From positions 1 through 34,350 of IMG/VR virus record IMGVR_UViG_3300010883_000182: a stretch of DNA of 34,350 nt; one strand, given 5' to 3'. Of this stretch, positions 24,167 through 31,118 are shown in pieces. Origin of the DNA: a virus. The position numbers and the translations under genes were made by a program. How positions within the stretch are numbered: position 1 is the first letter of the stretch; each line of letters starts with the position of its first letter. The notes beneath the pieces are model-generated. The model searched no databases. It was not told where the DNA came from and saw nothing but the letters and a program-made list of their open reading frames with translations.

Positions 24167-24322
24167 ATGCGCCGCACCTGGCGATTCCTGCATCGGTGGT
24201 GGGAGTGGCGCACGCTCTGCTGGACCGCCTCCGAGTGGCCCGAATACGAGATGCACATCTCACGCATCCACCACGACCAACCAAAAACCACATCCACCAT
24301 TGGCTGGTGGACGAGCCCGTAA
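24167..24322 (+). CDS. Trp-rich 51-residue protein in the lysis cassette
   Basis: ATG 24167 follows AAAGGAG by six bases and the frame stays open for 51 codons. The protein is rich in Trp and His (RRTWRFLHRWWEWRTLCW at the start, STIGWWTSP at the end) with no clear membrane span. It lies between the XhlA-like and holin-like genes, and its stop overlaps the ribosome site of the next gene. A membrane-interface or lysis-timing role is possible but not shown by the sequence. Confidence 0.6.
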   Translation: MRRTWRFLHRWWEWRTLCWTASEWPEYEMHISRIHHDQPKTTSTIGWWTSP

Positions 24323-24332
24323 GGAGACCCGC

Positions 24333-24560
24333 ATGGACCTCAAGCCGAAGCACCCCGCCCGCACGTCCCGCAGTCTGGCGAAGGGCCTGCCCGAGCTAGC
24401 GCTGGGTACGATCACCTTCATCGTCCTTGGCCTGATCGATTGGGTTGGTGGGGCGAACTTGGACGCACAGGGCATCGCCATCGTTACGATCGGCTTGCAG
24501 GCTGCCTTGCAGTTCGCGCGCCGCCAGTTCCGGGACTGGTTTGGCGTCACGGATGCCTAA
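24333..24560 (+). CDS. Putative holin
   Basis: This encodes 75 residues. ATG 24333 has AAGGAG six bases upstream, preferred over the in-frame ATG 24300. Two hydrophobic segments are seen, ALGTITFIVLGLIDWVGG (about 25-42) and GIAIVTIGLQAALQFA (about 47-62), then a basic tail. Size, two membrane spans, charged ends and position right before an amidase fit a holin that permeabilises the inner membrane. It overlaps the amidase by eight bases. Confidence 0.7.
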   Translation: MDLKPKHPARTSRSLAKGLPELALGTITFIVLGLIDWVGGANLDAQGIAIVTIGLQAALQFARRQFRDWFGVTDA

Positions 24561-25290
24561 CCCGACCAAGGTGCCCGGCTGCCCCGACTTCCCCGACGCG
24601 TGGACCCTGCCCAACGGCGCCCAGCGGTGGTTCGCCGAGGCGCACGCCTCGAACTACACCCACGAGGGGTCGATGTGGTACGGCGGCCCGAAGGAGATCC
24701 GCGCCTTCGTGCTGCACACCCCAGAGGAGCCGCCCGACGACGGCATCAACTCCGCCGGCTGGTGGTTCCAACAGCCGCAGGCCAACGCCTCGACGAGCTG
24801 GGGGATCACGACGGACGGCGACCTCTGGCAGTACGTTCGGCTCACGGACTTCGCCTGGGGCCAGGGGGCGCACGGGGCCAACGTGCAATTGCCGCGCCCC
24901 GTCTGGGCGCCCGATGGCAAATATAACCGCTACGCCGAGGGGGTGGAGATTGAGGGCCGCGCCGCCACGCTCGGCCGGACGCTCGTCGTGGGTGGCCCCC
25001 AGTGGGACACGCTGGTGGAACTCATCGCGCGTCGGTCCATCGCGGGTCAGTACATCGCCGACCGCGCGCACGTTGTTGGACACAGCGAACTGGCGAAGAA
25101 CCGCCGCGACCCCGGTGCCGGCCTCGACTTCGCGGCGCTCCTCCAGGACGTGACGGAGCGACGGTTCGAACTCACGGTGACGCCGCCGCCCATCGTCGAG
25201 CCGGAGCCCGACCCCCCGCCGGAGACGCAGCTACAGCATCACCACCCATGGAAGTCGTTCCGCCGCACCGGCCCCGCCGTCTGGGACTAG
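24553..25290 (+). CDS. Endolysin, N-acetylmuramoyl-L-alanine amidase (Amidase_2)
   Basis: This encodes 245 residues. ATG 24553 overlaps the holin stop. Zinc ligands are visible: His55 in AFVLHTPE, His177 in VVGHSELAKNRRDPG and a third ligand near 186 in the same Asp-Pro-Gly motif. NASTSWGITTDGDLWQYV is the substrate-groove region of this fold. It cuts the amide bond between MurNAc and L-Ala in peptidoglycan. After about residue 215 comes a Pro-rich linker and a short basic, His-containing tail instead of a full wall-binding domain. Confidence 0.9.
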   Translation: MPNPTKVPGCPDFPDAWTLPNGAQRWFAEAHASNYTHEGSMWYGGPKEIRAFVLHTPEEPPDDGINSAGWWFQQPQANASTSWGITTDGDLWQYVRLTDFAWGQGAHGANVQLPRPVWAPDGKYNRYAEGVEIEGRAATLGRTLVVGGPQWDTLVELIARRSIAGQYIADRAHVVGHSELAKNRRDPGAGLDFAALLQDVTERRFELTVTPPPIVEPEPDPPPETQLQHHHPWKSFRRTGPAVWD

Positions 25291-25311
25291 GGCGACGGTG
25301 CTAGGCTCCGC

Positions 25312-25365
25312 AGGCGGGTAGGGGCGGCTCCCCTGAAGCCCGGGTAAGCGCCACGGGCCTCGCCT
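25312..25365 (+). ncRNA. Candidate structured small RNA (three-way junction)
   Basis: Between the endolysin and the convergent methyltransferase, AGGCG (25312-25316) can pair with CGCCT (25361-25365). Inside are two hairpins, AGGGG/CCCCT (25320-25324 with 25330-25334) and GCCCG/CGGGC (25338-25342 with 25354-25358). GTGCTAGGCT just upstream could be a -10 region, and an intrinsic terminator follows at 25368. Own promoter, compact fold and terminator make a phage small RNA plausible, but no known family is recognised. Confidence 0.4.
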
Positions 25366-25367
25366 CC

Positions 25368-25393
25368 AACGCCTCCTCCACATGGGAGGCGTT
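25368..25393. terminator. Intrinsic terminator after lysis genes
   Basis: AACGCCTCC (25368-25376) and GGAGGCGTT (25385-25393) form a perfect 9-bp stem, followed by GTTGCG. It ends the late + transcript and could also stop the minus operon, since the stem is symmetrical. The stretch to 25476 holds no other feature. Confidence 0.65.
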
Positions 25394-25476
25394 GTTGCGT
25401 CCGATGCCGCTACAAGGCCCTGTGCGGGCGCTGAGGGCGTTTATGCGCAATAGCGGGGGTACGTGGCGGGGGAGGC

Positions 25477-26190
25477 TTACAGGAGCACTTCCTGGGAAAG
25501 ACGCTTGGCGGCAATCTCGCAGTAGCGCTCCTCGATCTCGATCCCGATGGCGCGCCGCCCGAGATTCTTTGCCGCGCGCAGGGTCGGACCGGCCCCCATG
25601 AATGGATCGAGCACGACGCCGCCCGGCTCAGTCACGGCCTCAATCAGGCGCTCGATCAGCCCTACGGGCTTCGGGCTCGGGTGGTCAGTAGTCGTGTCGC
25701 GCGGGCACGCGATAATGTTTCCGATTGCATGCGACCCCATCGTGGGCTGACCCTTCGACGCATGCATGATGAGTTCGTGTTGCAGGCGGAAGCCAGCGCC
25801 CATACCGAACGACGTTTTATCCCACACGACCATATTGTGGATGCGAAGATTGCAGCTCTCGAACGCGCCAATGAGGTTCGGCCACTGCCTCCAGTCGATG
25901 AAGGAGAGCACGCTGCCGCCATCGCGGAGGTTCGGCATCGCGGCTCGCATCACCTCGCGCATGAACCAGACGAAGCCTGGCGTCGTCATCTGGTCGTTCT
26001 CGATGGCGGTCTTGAAGCGCTCACCGCGAACCATTGGGCCATGAACGGCCTTCGTCGTCTCGCGCGTTCCGGTTGCATACGGGGGGTCCATGACGATCGC
26101 CGCCGCGACTTCGGGAAGCTTACCTGCGAGTACGTCCAGCACATCCCCGTGGTAGATCGTGATCCCGTCGCGGTCGTAGTAGGGGGTCAT
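25477..26190 (-). CDS. DNA methyltransferase, beta-type (N6-adenine or N4-cytosine)
   Basis: This encodes 237 residues. The start YYDRDGITIYHGDVLDVL leads to MDPPYATGT with DPPY at 35-38, and DPFMGAGPTL at about 195-204 carries the AdoMet motif. HPSPKPVGLIERLI precedes it as expected. It is shorter than the enzyme at 1705-3225 and only shares the general motif order. It is last in the minus-strand operon, after a 102-base gap with a possible structured leader. A beta motif order argues against a Dam-type GATC enzyme, though the specificity cannot be read by eye. No strong ribosome site precedes the ATG. Confidence 0.9.
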   Translation of the reverse strand: MTPYYDRDGITIYHGDVLDVLAGKLPEVAAAIVMDPPYATGTRETTKAVHGPMVRGERFKTAIENDQMTTPGFVWFMREVMRAAMPNLRDGGSVLSFIDWRQWPNLIGAFESCNLRIHNMVVWDKTSFGMGAGFRLQHELIMHASKGQPTMGSHAIGNIIACPRDTTTDHPSPKPVGLIERLIEAVTEPGGVVLDPFMGAGPTLRAAKNLGRRAIGIEIEERYCEIAAKRLSQEVLL

Positions 26191-26207
26191 GGCGTCACAG
26201 GAAGATT

Positions 26208-26280
26208 GGCTGGGGGAGGTTCCGCAGAAGGCACACAGACCGGAAAGAGAGTTAGACGACGGCGGTCGCCACCCCCAGCC
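26208..26280. promoter_or_regulatory. Nested inverted repeats in the leader of the second methyltransferase
   Basis: GGCTGGGGGAGG (26208-26219) pairs with CCACCCCCAGCC (26269-26280) with one mismatch, and GACCG (26238-26242) with CGGTC (26263-26267) nests inside. On the minus strand this lies in the only real gap of the early operon, just ahead of the methyltransferase at 26190. The + strand of the loop reads GGAAAGAGAGTTAGACGAC, close to the recurrent leader but with no gene behind it. A cis-regulatory RNA or a decayed gene start are both possible. Confidence 0.45.
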
Positions 26281-26292
26281 GCGCGGATCGTA

Positions 26293-26496
26293 TCACGAGA
26301 TGCCATGGCGTTCATGCACTCGCCTCAACCACTCAAGGACATCAGGGTGTCCGTCGTCGTCGCTGCGGAGTCGATGCTCGGGGTTCTCCCCGTGCTGCCA
26401 CCACCAGACGGTGTCCGTCTCATTCCAGGTGTAAACCGACGCAGCGCATTGGACACCAGCAAAGCAGGGAACCCCGTCGGCGTCGGTGGGGCTCAT
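26293..26496 (-). CDS. Small protein, unknown
   Basis: This encodes 67 residues. ATG at 26496 overlaps the RusA stop (ATGA). It has two Cys (GVPCFAGVQCA) and a Trp-rich centre (TVWWWQHGENPEHRL), then an acidic-to-basic helix DVLEWLRRVHERHG. No family is recognised. Position in an early replication/recombination operon is the only clue. Confidence 0.6.
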   Translation of the reverse strand: MSPTDADGVPCFAGVQCAASVYTWNETDTVWWWQHGENPEHRLRSDDDGHPDVLEWLRRVHERHGIS

Positions 26497-26906
26497 GTCG
26501 TCTCTTCGTCCCACCCGATGGAGATGTGCGCCCCGGTCGTCGCCCCGTACGCTTTCGTGAGATCCAAGCAGTAGACCTGCGAGTCGTCGTGGATCGCCGT
26601 GCCCGTCAGCGCGTCGAGCACGGCCCGCGCCAGCTTGTCGATGTCGGGGCGCTTGACGTGGTGCTGGACGCGCTTGGGGAGGGTCTTGGGTCGGCGCAGC
26701 ACGAAGCGAATCGAGACGACCACGGGGTCCGTGCGGGGCGTGTCGAAGTGGGACTGCGCCACGACGGCTACGGACGTGCGCCAGTCTTTGAGGGGGGCGC
26801 CGGCGCTTTCCGTGAGGATGACCCCGCCGGTCTTGGGGTTCGTGAAGGCGCGCTTGGATCCTTGCGGGCGTGGAGAGCCGGGGACGAAGAAGGTGATGGC
26901 GGTCAT
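26493..26906 (-). CDS. rusA: RusA-family Holliday junction resolvase
   Basis: This encodes 137 residues. The start ITFFVPGSPRPQGSKRA and the catalytic part RPDIDKLARAVLDAL...AIHDDSQV show the conserved acids Asp88, Asp90 and Asp107/108 that bind magnesium in RusA. The size matches the family. It resolves branched DNA made during replication and recombination and so readies DNA for packaging. It shares ATGA overlaps with both neighbours. The Rad52-like protein encoded upstream in the same operon would produce its substrates. Confidence 0.9.
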   Translation of the reverse strand: MTAITFFVPGSPRPQGSKRAFTNPKTGGVILTESAGAPLKDWRTSVAVVAQSHFDTPRTDPVVVSIRFVLRRPKTLPKRVQHHVKRPDIDKLARAVLDALTGTAIHDDSQVYCLDLTKAYGATTGAHISIGWDEETT

Positions 26907-27148
26907 GGGAGAGTCTCACCACGGAGGGCGGCAGTGAGGATCTGCACGATCCACCCCCGAGAGGCCGCGTCGTTCACCTGGCCGATCGCGTCGTCCATCG
27001 CCAGCGTTAACGCTTCAATGCGCTCCGCCTGCGCGCGATGGGAGGCGAGCAGCTTGGCGGTGTCCACGGCGTCCATACGGTTATCGGTCGCGCGTCCGTG
27101 CCGGCGGCGTGCCCAGTCCCAATCCGCGTCGGGGATGAGGTCAGGCAT
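26903..27148 (-). CDS. Small helical protein, unknown
   Basis: This encodes 81 residues. ATG at 27148 overlaps the end of the DnaA-like gene by eight bases. It is mostly helical and charged (DADWDWARRRHGRATDNRMD, then TAKLLASHRAQAERIEALTLAMDDAIG), with no Cys, membrane segment or known motif. A coiled-coil or helical-bundle accessory of the replication operon is plausible. Not recognised. Confidence 0.6.
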   Translation of the reverse strand: MPDLIPDADWDWARRRHGRATDNRMDAVDTAKLLASHRAQAERIEALTLAMDDAIGQVNDAASRGWIVQILTAALRGETLP

Positions 27149-27569
27149 CGGCGGCGCCGTTCACCGTGGGCGGCACGACGCTGGTGAGGGATTCCCGCGT
27201 GTATTCGGTCTGAAGCCGCGCCCAGTCGCGATCCCACCCCTCGGGTCGGGGCCGGTGGTGGAGGAGGTGACCGATCGAGGAGTGATCGCGGTCCAGGGCG
27301 CGCGCCGTCTTCGTATGCGTCCAGCCCAGCACGTCGACGGCGAAGACGGTGAAGAGCTGACGCGCATCGACCGCGTCCCGCGTGCTCCGCTTCCCGCAGA
27401 GCACCAGGCGGGTGCGCGTCGTGACGCGCTCGACGGCATCGAACAAGACCGGGACCGGGAGAGCGGGCTGCATGGGCATACCCTGGGTGGACTCAATCTC
27501 GATATGCACCGTCCCGTTCTCGATGGTGATCGCGACGTGGCCGTGGAATTCCAGAGTCGCCTTCGTCAT
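27141..27569 (-). CDS. DnaA domain IV-like DNA-binding protein
   Basis: This encodes 142 residues. ATG 27569 overlaps the previous stop (ATGA); a longer in-frame reading would run through that gene. The N-terminal 55 residues form a small beta part. Residues about 62-105 resemble the C-terminal DNA-binding domain of DnaA: STRDAVDARQLFTVFAVDVLG, then TKTARALDRDHSSIGHLLHH, which matches the DnaA signature with Arg-Asp-His-Ser and the second helix-turn-helix helix. It lacks the ATPase domains. It may bind phage or host origin sequences or compete with host DnaA; this is inference. Confidence 0.7.
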   Translation of the reverse strand: MTKATLEFHGHVAITIENGTVHIEIESTQGMPMQPALPVPVLFDAVERVTTRTRLVLCGKRSTRDAVDARQLFTVFAVDVLGWTHTKTARALDRDHSSIGHLLHHRPRPEGWDRDWARLQTEYTRESLTSVVPPTVNGAADA

Positions 27570-27766
27570 GGCGCCCACCCCTCCACGGCCGCGCGGCGGG
27601 CGCGCACGTTGTACGCGTGGATCTGCTGCGTGGTGTCGGCCTCCAGGGCGGTCTGGCAGGAGCGGTGGACCGGCTGCCCGTCGATGTTCGCGTAGTCGGC
27701 CAGGGGCCACGTCAGCGGGCGGTCGCAGAGGCGGCAGCGGGCGGTGATGGTGATGAAGTCGGTCAT
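27566..27766 (-). CDS. Small zinc-finger protein
   Basis: This encodes 66 residues. ATGA overlaps on both sides. ARCRLCDRPLTW gives CxxC near residue 10, and VHRSCQTAL near residue 34 gives a His/Cys pair, a probable single zinc site. A helical basic C-terminus (NVRARRAAVEG) follows. Its role is unknown; it is one of several tiny zinc proteins of this operon. Confidence 0.65.
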   Translation of the reverse strand: MTDFITITARCRLCDRPLTWPLADYANIDGQPVHRSCQTALEADTTQQIHAYNVRARRAAVEGWAP

Positions 27767-28602
27767 CGCAGCACCGGGAACTTCTCCGGCCTCGCCCCGC
27801 CCGTGCGCCAGCGCGCGCTATAGACGTTCTCGCCCGCCCGGAACGCGTTCCACGACTTCGCGGTGATCGCGATTAGCTCGTAGTCGCTGAGGCGATGGTC
27901 GGAGGTGCGCTCGGAGATCATGCGGGCGCGCAGGGCGAGGATGGGGTCGCCCTCGCTCAAGCCCGTGCCCCGCCAGAGCTTCTCGAAGAAGTCGGCGGCG
28001 TCGGCCTCGTCCACCGCGCTGATGACGTAGTACGCGACGGCCCAGATGGTGCGGGCGCCGCCGAGTTGGCCGTGCAGTCGCGCCCCCCAGAGGAGGCAGT
28101 CCCGCAGGCCTTGGTGCCCGGAGCGGAAGAACTGGGCGAGCTGGCGATCGGTGGGCCGCTGGGCGGCAGGGATCGTCCGCATCGAGCGACGCCCCGCATC
28201 GATGTGGTCTTCAGGCCGCGTCACGTACCAGCGCCAGAGCAGCGAGATCGTCCGGGCGAGGTCGGCCGGCGCGGTCTCCTTCTCAATCTCCAGCACATGC
28301 CGCAGGGAGCGCGACCGCCCGCCGTCGAGGGTGTCGAACGCGTATTCGCTGACGCCGCGCACGACGACGCTCTTGATGGGACGGTTGGCACGGACGCAGG
28401 CCTCAAGGCGGTGCTGTCCATCGACCAACTCGCCGGCGACGTTGAAGATGATGCTCTCGCCGTTCTCCTCCCACTCGCCGCGCCGGATGGCGTCAGCGAG
28501 GCGGACGACGCGGGCCTCGATGAGGTGCAGTTGGCGGCCGCGCGTGGCGAGATACTTCTCGGACTTGGCCGGCGAAATGGTTTCGCGGGTGACGGTAATC
28601 AT
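27763..28602 (-). CDS. ParB-like DGQHR-motif protein
   Basis: This encodes 279 residues. ISPAKSEKYLATR, then RRGEWEENGESIIFNVAGELVDGQHRLEACVRAN at about 40-73 is the ParB/DGQHR core; IKSVVVRGVSEYAFDTLDGGRSRSLRHVL follows. The C-terminal 150 residues are helical (LWRWYVTRPEDHI..., FRSGHQGLRDCLLWGARL). Such proteins are frequent in actinophage and prophage genomes next to recombination genes, without a settled function. ATGA overlap joins it to the gene before. Confidence 0.75.
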   Translation of the reverse strand: MITVTRETISPAKSEKYLATRGRQLHLIEARVVRLADAIRRGEWEENGESIIFNVAGELVDGQHRLEACVRANRPIKSVVVRGVSEYAFDTLDGGRSRSLRHVLEIEKETAPADLARTISLLWRWYVTRPEDHIDAGRRSMRTIPAAQRPTDRQLAQFFRSGHQGLRDCLLWGARLHGQLGGARTIWAVAYYVISAVDEADAADFFEKLWRGTGLSEGDPILALRARMISERTSDHRLSDYELIAITAKSWNAFRAGENVYSARWRTGGARPEKFPVLR

Positions 28603-28964
28603 GACTGGGCCTCCGTAGCCTGGAGCATCGCGCGGGCGACGCGGGGGGTGATGCGGGTGGTGTCGCGCGGGGCACGCCGCCCCACGAAGACCTCGGCGCG
28701 GTGGCGGTCGAGGCGCTGGACGCTGGCGAAGATGTCGGGGGGGCCAAATCGCGTTCGCCGGCGACTGATCGCGCTCGCGATGGCCCGCGACTTCCCGAAC
28801 GGCATCACGCCGATCAGCACCGCCGTTCCTGGCGCGCAGTCCATCGCCTGTTGGACAGGGACCGCTGGCGGGCGGGGATGCTGGCCTTGGTCGCGTTCGA
28901 TCATCTCCGCGATGGTGAATGACATGAGGATGGTCTGCCCGCAGGCAGCGCAGGTCTTGGGCAT
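28599..28964 (-). CDS. Protein with N-terminal zinc knuckle, unknown
   Basis: This encodes 121 residues. ATG 28964 follows GGAAAGCGAGACCGGAAC, a relaxed form of the recurrent leader. CAACGQ near residue 5 is half of a zinc knuckle. The middle has a Gly-rich hydrophobic turn (GTAVLIGVMPFGKSRAIASAIS) and the C-terminus is basic. No complete family pattern is visible. It sits between Rad52-like and ParB-like genes. Confidence 0.6.
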   Translation of the reverse strand: MPKTCAACGQTILMSFTIAEMIERDQGQHPRPPAVPVQQAMDCAPGTAVLIGVMPFGKSRAIASAISRRRTRFGPPDIFASVQRLDRHRAEVFVGRRAPRDTTRITPRVARAMLQATEAQS

Positions 28965-28985
28965 GTTCCGGTCTCGCTTTCCTGG

Positions 28986-29822
28986 CTACTCGAAGGGCAA
29001 TCCGTCGTCGGTGTCGAGGGCGATCCCGCCGGCGGGGATGAGGGGCAGGTCGCCCCAGCAGAGCTTGTCCCAGACATTCTCCGCGGTCGCGTTCACTTCG
29101 ACGAAGCAGTGGCCGATGGGGTTCTTCTGACGGTCGAAGTAGCCGCCCCCGTCGCGCTTCGAGATCTTGACCATCGCGCTGCCGTGCTGGGGGCAGGTGG
29201 TGTTACCGATGGCGTCGCCCCACTTGTTCGTGGGGCCGGACACGTCCGCCGTGACATCGCGCGCCGGCACGTCCCCGAAGGCGGCGTCGTCCGGGGGCGG
29301 GGGCTCGTCGCCCCGCTGCGCGGCTTGCGGGCGCTGAGTGGGCGCAGGGGGCCGCTGGGGGGGTGCGGCGGCTGGGGCGGGAGCGTCCGCGTCAAGGAAG
29401 CGCCCGTTGGCGTCGATCGGCAGCCACTCCTGGGGCATCCCGTAGAGCGACCGGCCAATTCCCCAGCGCACCCCTGCGCGCTTCAGGGCGTCGCTAAACG
29501 CCCCCTTCAGCGGCTCCGGGTCGCCGGCGCTGTTGGGATAGCCGACATCAGACTTTACGATCCACTGCTTCGGGGCGTCGAGCTCGAAGACGGCGAGGGC
29601 GAGGTGGCACTGGACCGCGTTGTCGGCGAGGACGGTGTAGCTGTCGCTCCAGTTCTCCGCCCCCATCACGTCGTCGAGGCGGTGCTGCACGTCGCGCGCA
29701 TCGATGTAGTGCAGGACCATCGCGCTGTTGCCGTCGCGCGCCTTCGCCCCCGGGCGGCGCTTCACCACATCGGGGGGGAAGGGGGCGGCGAGTCGTTGCC
29801 AGATCGTCGGTTCGTCGGTCAT
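28986..29822 (-). CDS. Rad52-like single-strand annealing protein
   Basis: This encodes 278 residues. The first 150 residues show IWQRLAAPFPPDVVKRRP, YIDARDVQHRLDDVMGAENW and PLKGAFSDALKRAGVRWGIGRSLYGM, the core of Rad52/Rad22-type phage annealases. They form rings that anneal complementary strands in recombination. A Pro-rich linker (about 155-185) leads to a C-terminal part with CPQHG and a second Cys/His set that may bind zinc. The start overlaps the previous gene as ATGA. RusA and the DnaA-like protein are in the same operon. Confidence 0.85.
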   Translation of the reverse strand: MTDEPTIWQRLAAPFPPDVVKRRPGAKARDGNSAMVLHYIDARDVQHRLDDVMGAENWSDSYTVLADNAVQCHLALAVFELDAPKQWIVKSDVGYPNSAGDPEPLKGAFSDALKRAGVRWGIGRSLYGMPQEWLPIDANGRFLDADAPAPAAAPPQRPPAPTQRPQAAQRGDEPPPPDDAAFGDVPARDVTADVSGPTNKWGDAIGNTTCPQHGSAMVKISKRDGGGYFDRQKNPIGHCFVEVNATAENVWDKLCWGDLPLIPAGGIALDTDDGLPFE

Positions 29823-30271
29823 GAGACCACTCCTAAATCCGCGCCGGTCGTCCGGCTACGCACGACCACCGGGCCGGGGCGATGCCCGGACTGGCGGTGG
29901 CGCTCATCGATAGTTTGCAGTTGGGGGCGCGCCTTGAGCAGCTTGTTCCACGCCTTCAAGGACACCTTGCGGGGCGGCTGCGGGGGACGCTCGGGCAGCG
30001 GGTAGACCGCCTCCATCTCCTGCTCGTTGAGCAGGCCCGCGTCCTGGGCGAAGACGATCGCCTCCGGGTTGAGCACCGAGGGGCCAGGCTTCGTGGTGCG
30101 CACGACCTCGTATTGGTCGGTGAGGAGCGACTGCTCCCAGTTGTCGGCGGCATCCGCCAGCTCCAGGAGGAGGCGTTGGCGCACGTCTTCGAGGTTCTGG
30201 ATGGCGGCGACCGTTTCCAGGAGGACGGCGACCGTCTCGTCGATGGCGGCGGGGGACAGTGTCTCCGTCAC
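29819..30271 (-). CDS. Protein upstream of the Rad52-like gene, unknown
   Basis: This encodes 150 residues from GTG 30271, chosen for GGAGG eight bases upstream and GTGA overlap. The first 65 residues form a long helix or coiled coil (IDETVAVLLETVAAIQNLEDVRQRLLLELADAADNW). The remainder is Pro-rich (YPLPERPPQPPRKVSL) with a basic C-terminus. No motif is recognised. Coupled to the annealase, it may be a partner protein. Confidence 0.65.
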   Translation of the reverse strand: MTETLSPAAIDETVAVLLETVAAIQNLEDVRQRLLLELADAADNWEQSLLTDQYEVVRTTKPGPSVLNPEAIVFAQDAGLLNEQEMEAVYPLPERPPQPPRKVSLKAWNKLLKARPQLQTIDERHRQSGHRPGPVVVRSRTTGADLGVVS

Positions 30272-30486
30272 GACTGCACCTCCACGTAGTACCAGACACG
30301 CCCGCACCAGCGGCAGACGCGGACCCAGGCCTCGGCGCCGCCCTCCACGTCCCCCATGTCGCGACGCATCACCTGGGGGTCGTGGGGTTGTCGGGCGGGC
30401 TCTCGGTCCCCCCACTCGGACTCGCCTGCAAATGGGGCCTTCGGGCAGAAGTCGGCGGTGTCGTAGGCGGTGTTCTCAGCCACCAT
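30268..30486 (-). CDS. Small zinc-binding-like protein
   Basis: This encodes 72 residues. ATG 30486 has GGGAGG directly upstream, preferred over longer in-frame readings. DFCPKAPF near residue 14 and VCRWCGRVWYYV near residue 58 provide three Cys plus nearby His for a zinc-ribbon-like fold; the HxPQVM and acidic middle links them. Function unknown. Overlaps GTGA with the next gene. Confidence 0.65.
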   Translation of the reverse strand: MVAENTAYDTADFCPKAPFAGESEWGDREPARQPHDPQVMRRDMGDVEGGAEAWVRVCRWCGRVWYYVEVQS

Positions 30487-30700
30487 GCACCTCCCGCCCG
30501 TAGTCGTCTGCGCTGGGCAGGGGCGGGGCGCCGGTCGGGTGCTCCACGGAGACCACCCACTCCCACCGACCGGGATCACCGGGGATGTAGTGGTAGCCCG
30601 CCGCGCACGGGCAGACGTAGTCCAGCTCGGAGGCGCGTCGTCCGCCGGAGGTCCGGTAGTCGGGGTGTCCGCAGGGGAGGCGCGGATCGTCGGTCGTCAT
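30476..30700 (-). CDS. Small Cys/His protein
   Basis: This encodes 74 residues. ATG 30700 follows GGAAAGAGAGGACGAC exactly, while overlapping the LuxR-type gene's end (ATGA). LPCGHPDYR near residue 9 and YVCPCAAGYHYIPG near residue 28 form a Cys-x-His plus Cys-x-Cys set likely to bind zinc. Its promoter or operator and ribosome site lie inside the coding end of the gene before. Confidence 0.65.
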   Translation of the reverse strand: MTTDDPRLPCGHPDYRTSGGRRASELDYVCPCAAGYHYIPGDPGRWEWVVSVEHPTGAPPLPSADDYGREVHGG

Positions 30701-30939
30701 GTCGTCCTCTCTTTCCGTTTGCCTAGTTTACGCGATCCGTAGCGTGCGCGCGACCCCATCGCGGCCCAGAGCGCGCCGGCCTGGTAGCGGTTGCGCGCGC
30801 CGAGCTTCCTGCGCGCGCTCGACAGCCAGAAGTCGACGGCGCGAGCAGTCACGCCCTCGCCGGCGGCAATCTCGGCGACGCTGAGGCCGTCGACGACGCC
30901 GTCGAGGGCGAGGACTTCGCGGTCGGTGAAGGCGGTCAT
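30697..30939 (-). CDS. LuxR-type helix-turn-helix regulator (solo DNA-binding domain)
   Basis: This encodes 80 residues. FTDREVLALDGVVDGLSVAEIAAGEGVTARAVDFWLSSARRKLGARNRYQAG is the full GerE/LuxR four-helix DNA-binding domain, and no receiver or autoinducer domain is attached. GAGGAG lies just ahead of ATG 30939. These domains bind short inverted repeats. CTACG...CGTAG repeats at 31255-31264, 30729-30742 and 7162-7176 are candidate sites, by inference. It may control early-to-late switching. The last codons hold a ribosome leader for the next gene. Confidence 0.85.
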   Translation of the reverse strand: MTAFTDREVLALDGVVDGLSVAEIAAGEGVTARAVDFWLSSARRKLGARNRYQAGALWAAMGSRARYGSRKLGKRKERTT

Positions 30940-31118
30940 GGGGCTCCTCTCGGGTGGGTGCCGCAGCCGGAGCCCCGGCAGAGGGGGCAGGGGCGCAGCT
31001 CAGACCAGGGAACGATGGCGGTGACGTCGATGCGGCGAAGCACTGCGCCGTTGACGCAGTGCTCGCATTCCCGGCAGCCGATCGCGAGGGCGTGGGCGAG
31101 CCAGCGGAGGCTACGCAC
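30936..31118 (-). CDS. Small double zinc-finger protein
   Basis: This encodes 60 residues from GTG 31118, which overlaps the end of the first operon gene. GCRECEHCVNGAVLRR near residues 14-29 and PCPLCRGSGCGTHPRG near 44-59 resemble DnaJ-type CxxCxGxG zinc repeats. Stop overlaps the LuxR-type start (ATGA). It could be an RNA or protein binding module. Function unknown. Confidence 0.65.
   Translation of the reverse strand: MRSLRWLAHALAIGCRECEHCVNGAVLRRIDVTAIVPWSELRPCPLCRGSGCGTHPRGAP

Noticed and set aside
25302-25396. tRNA, tmRNA or RNase P RNA at this structured site
   Set aside because: There is no cloverleaf with acceptor and T-loop consensus, and the GGTAAG loop only superficially resembles RNase P RNA.
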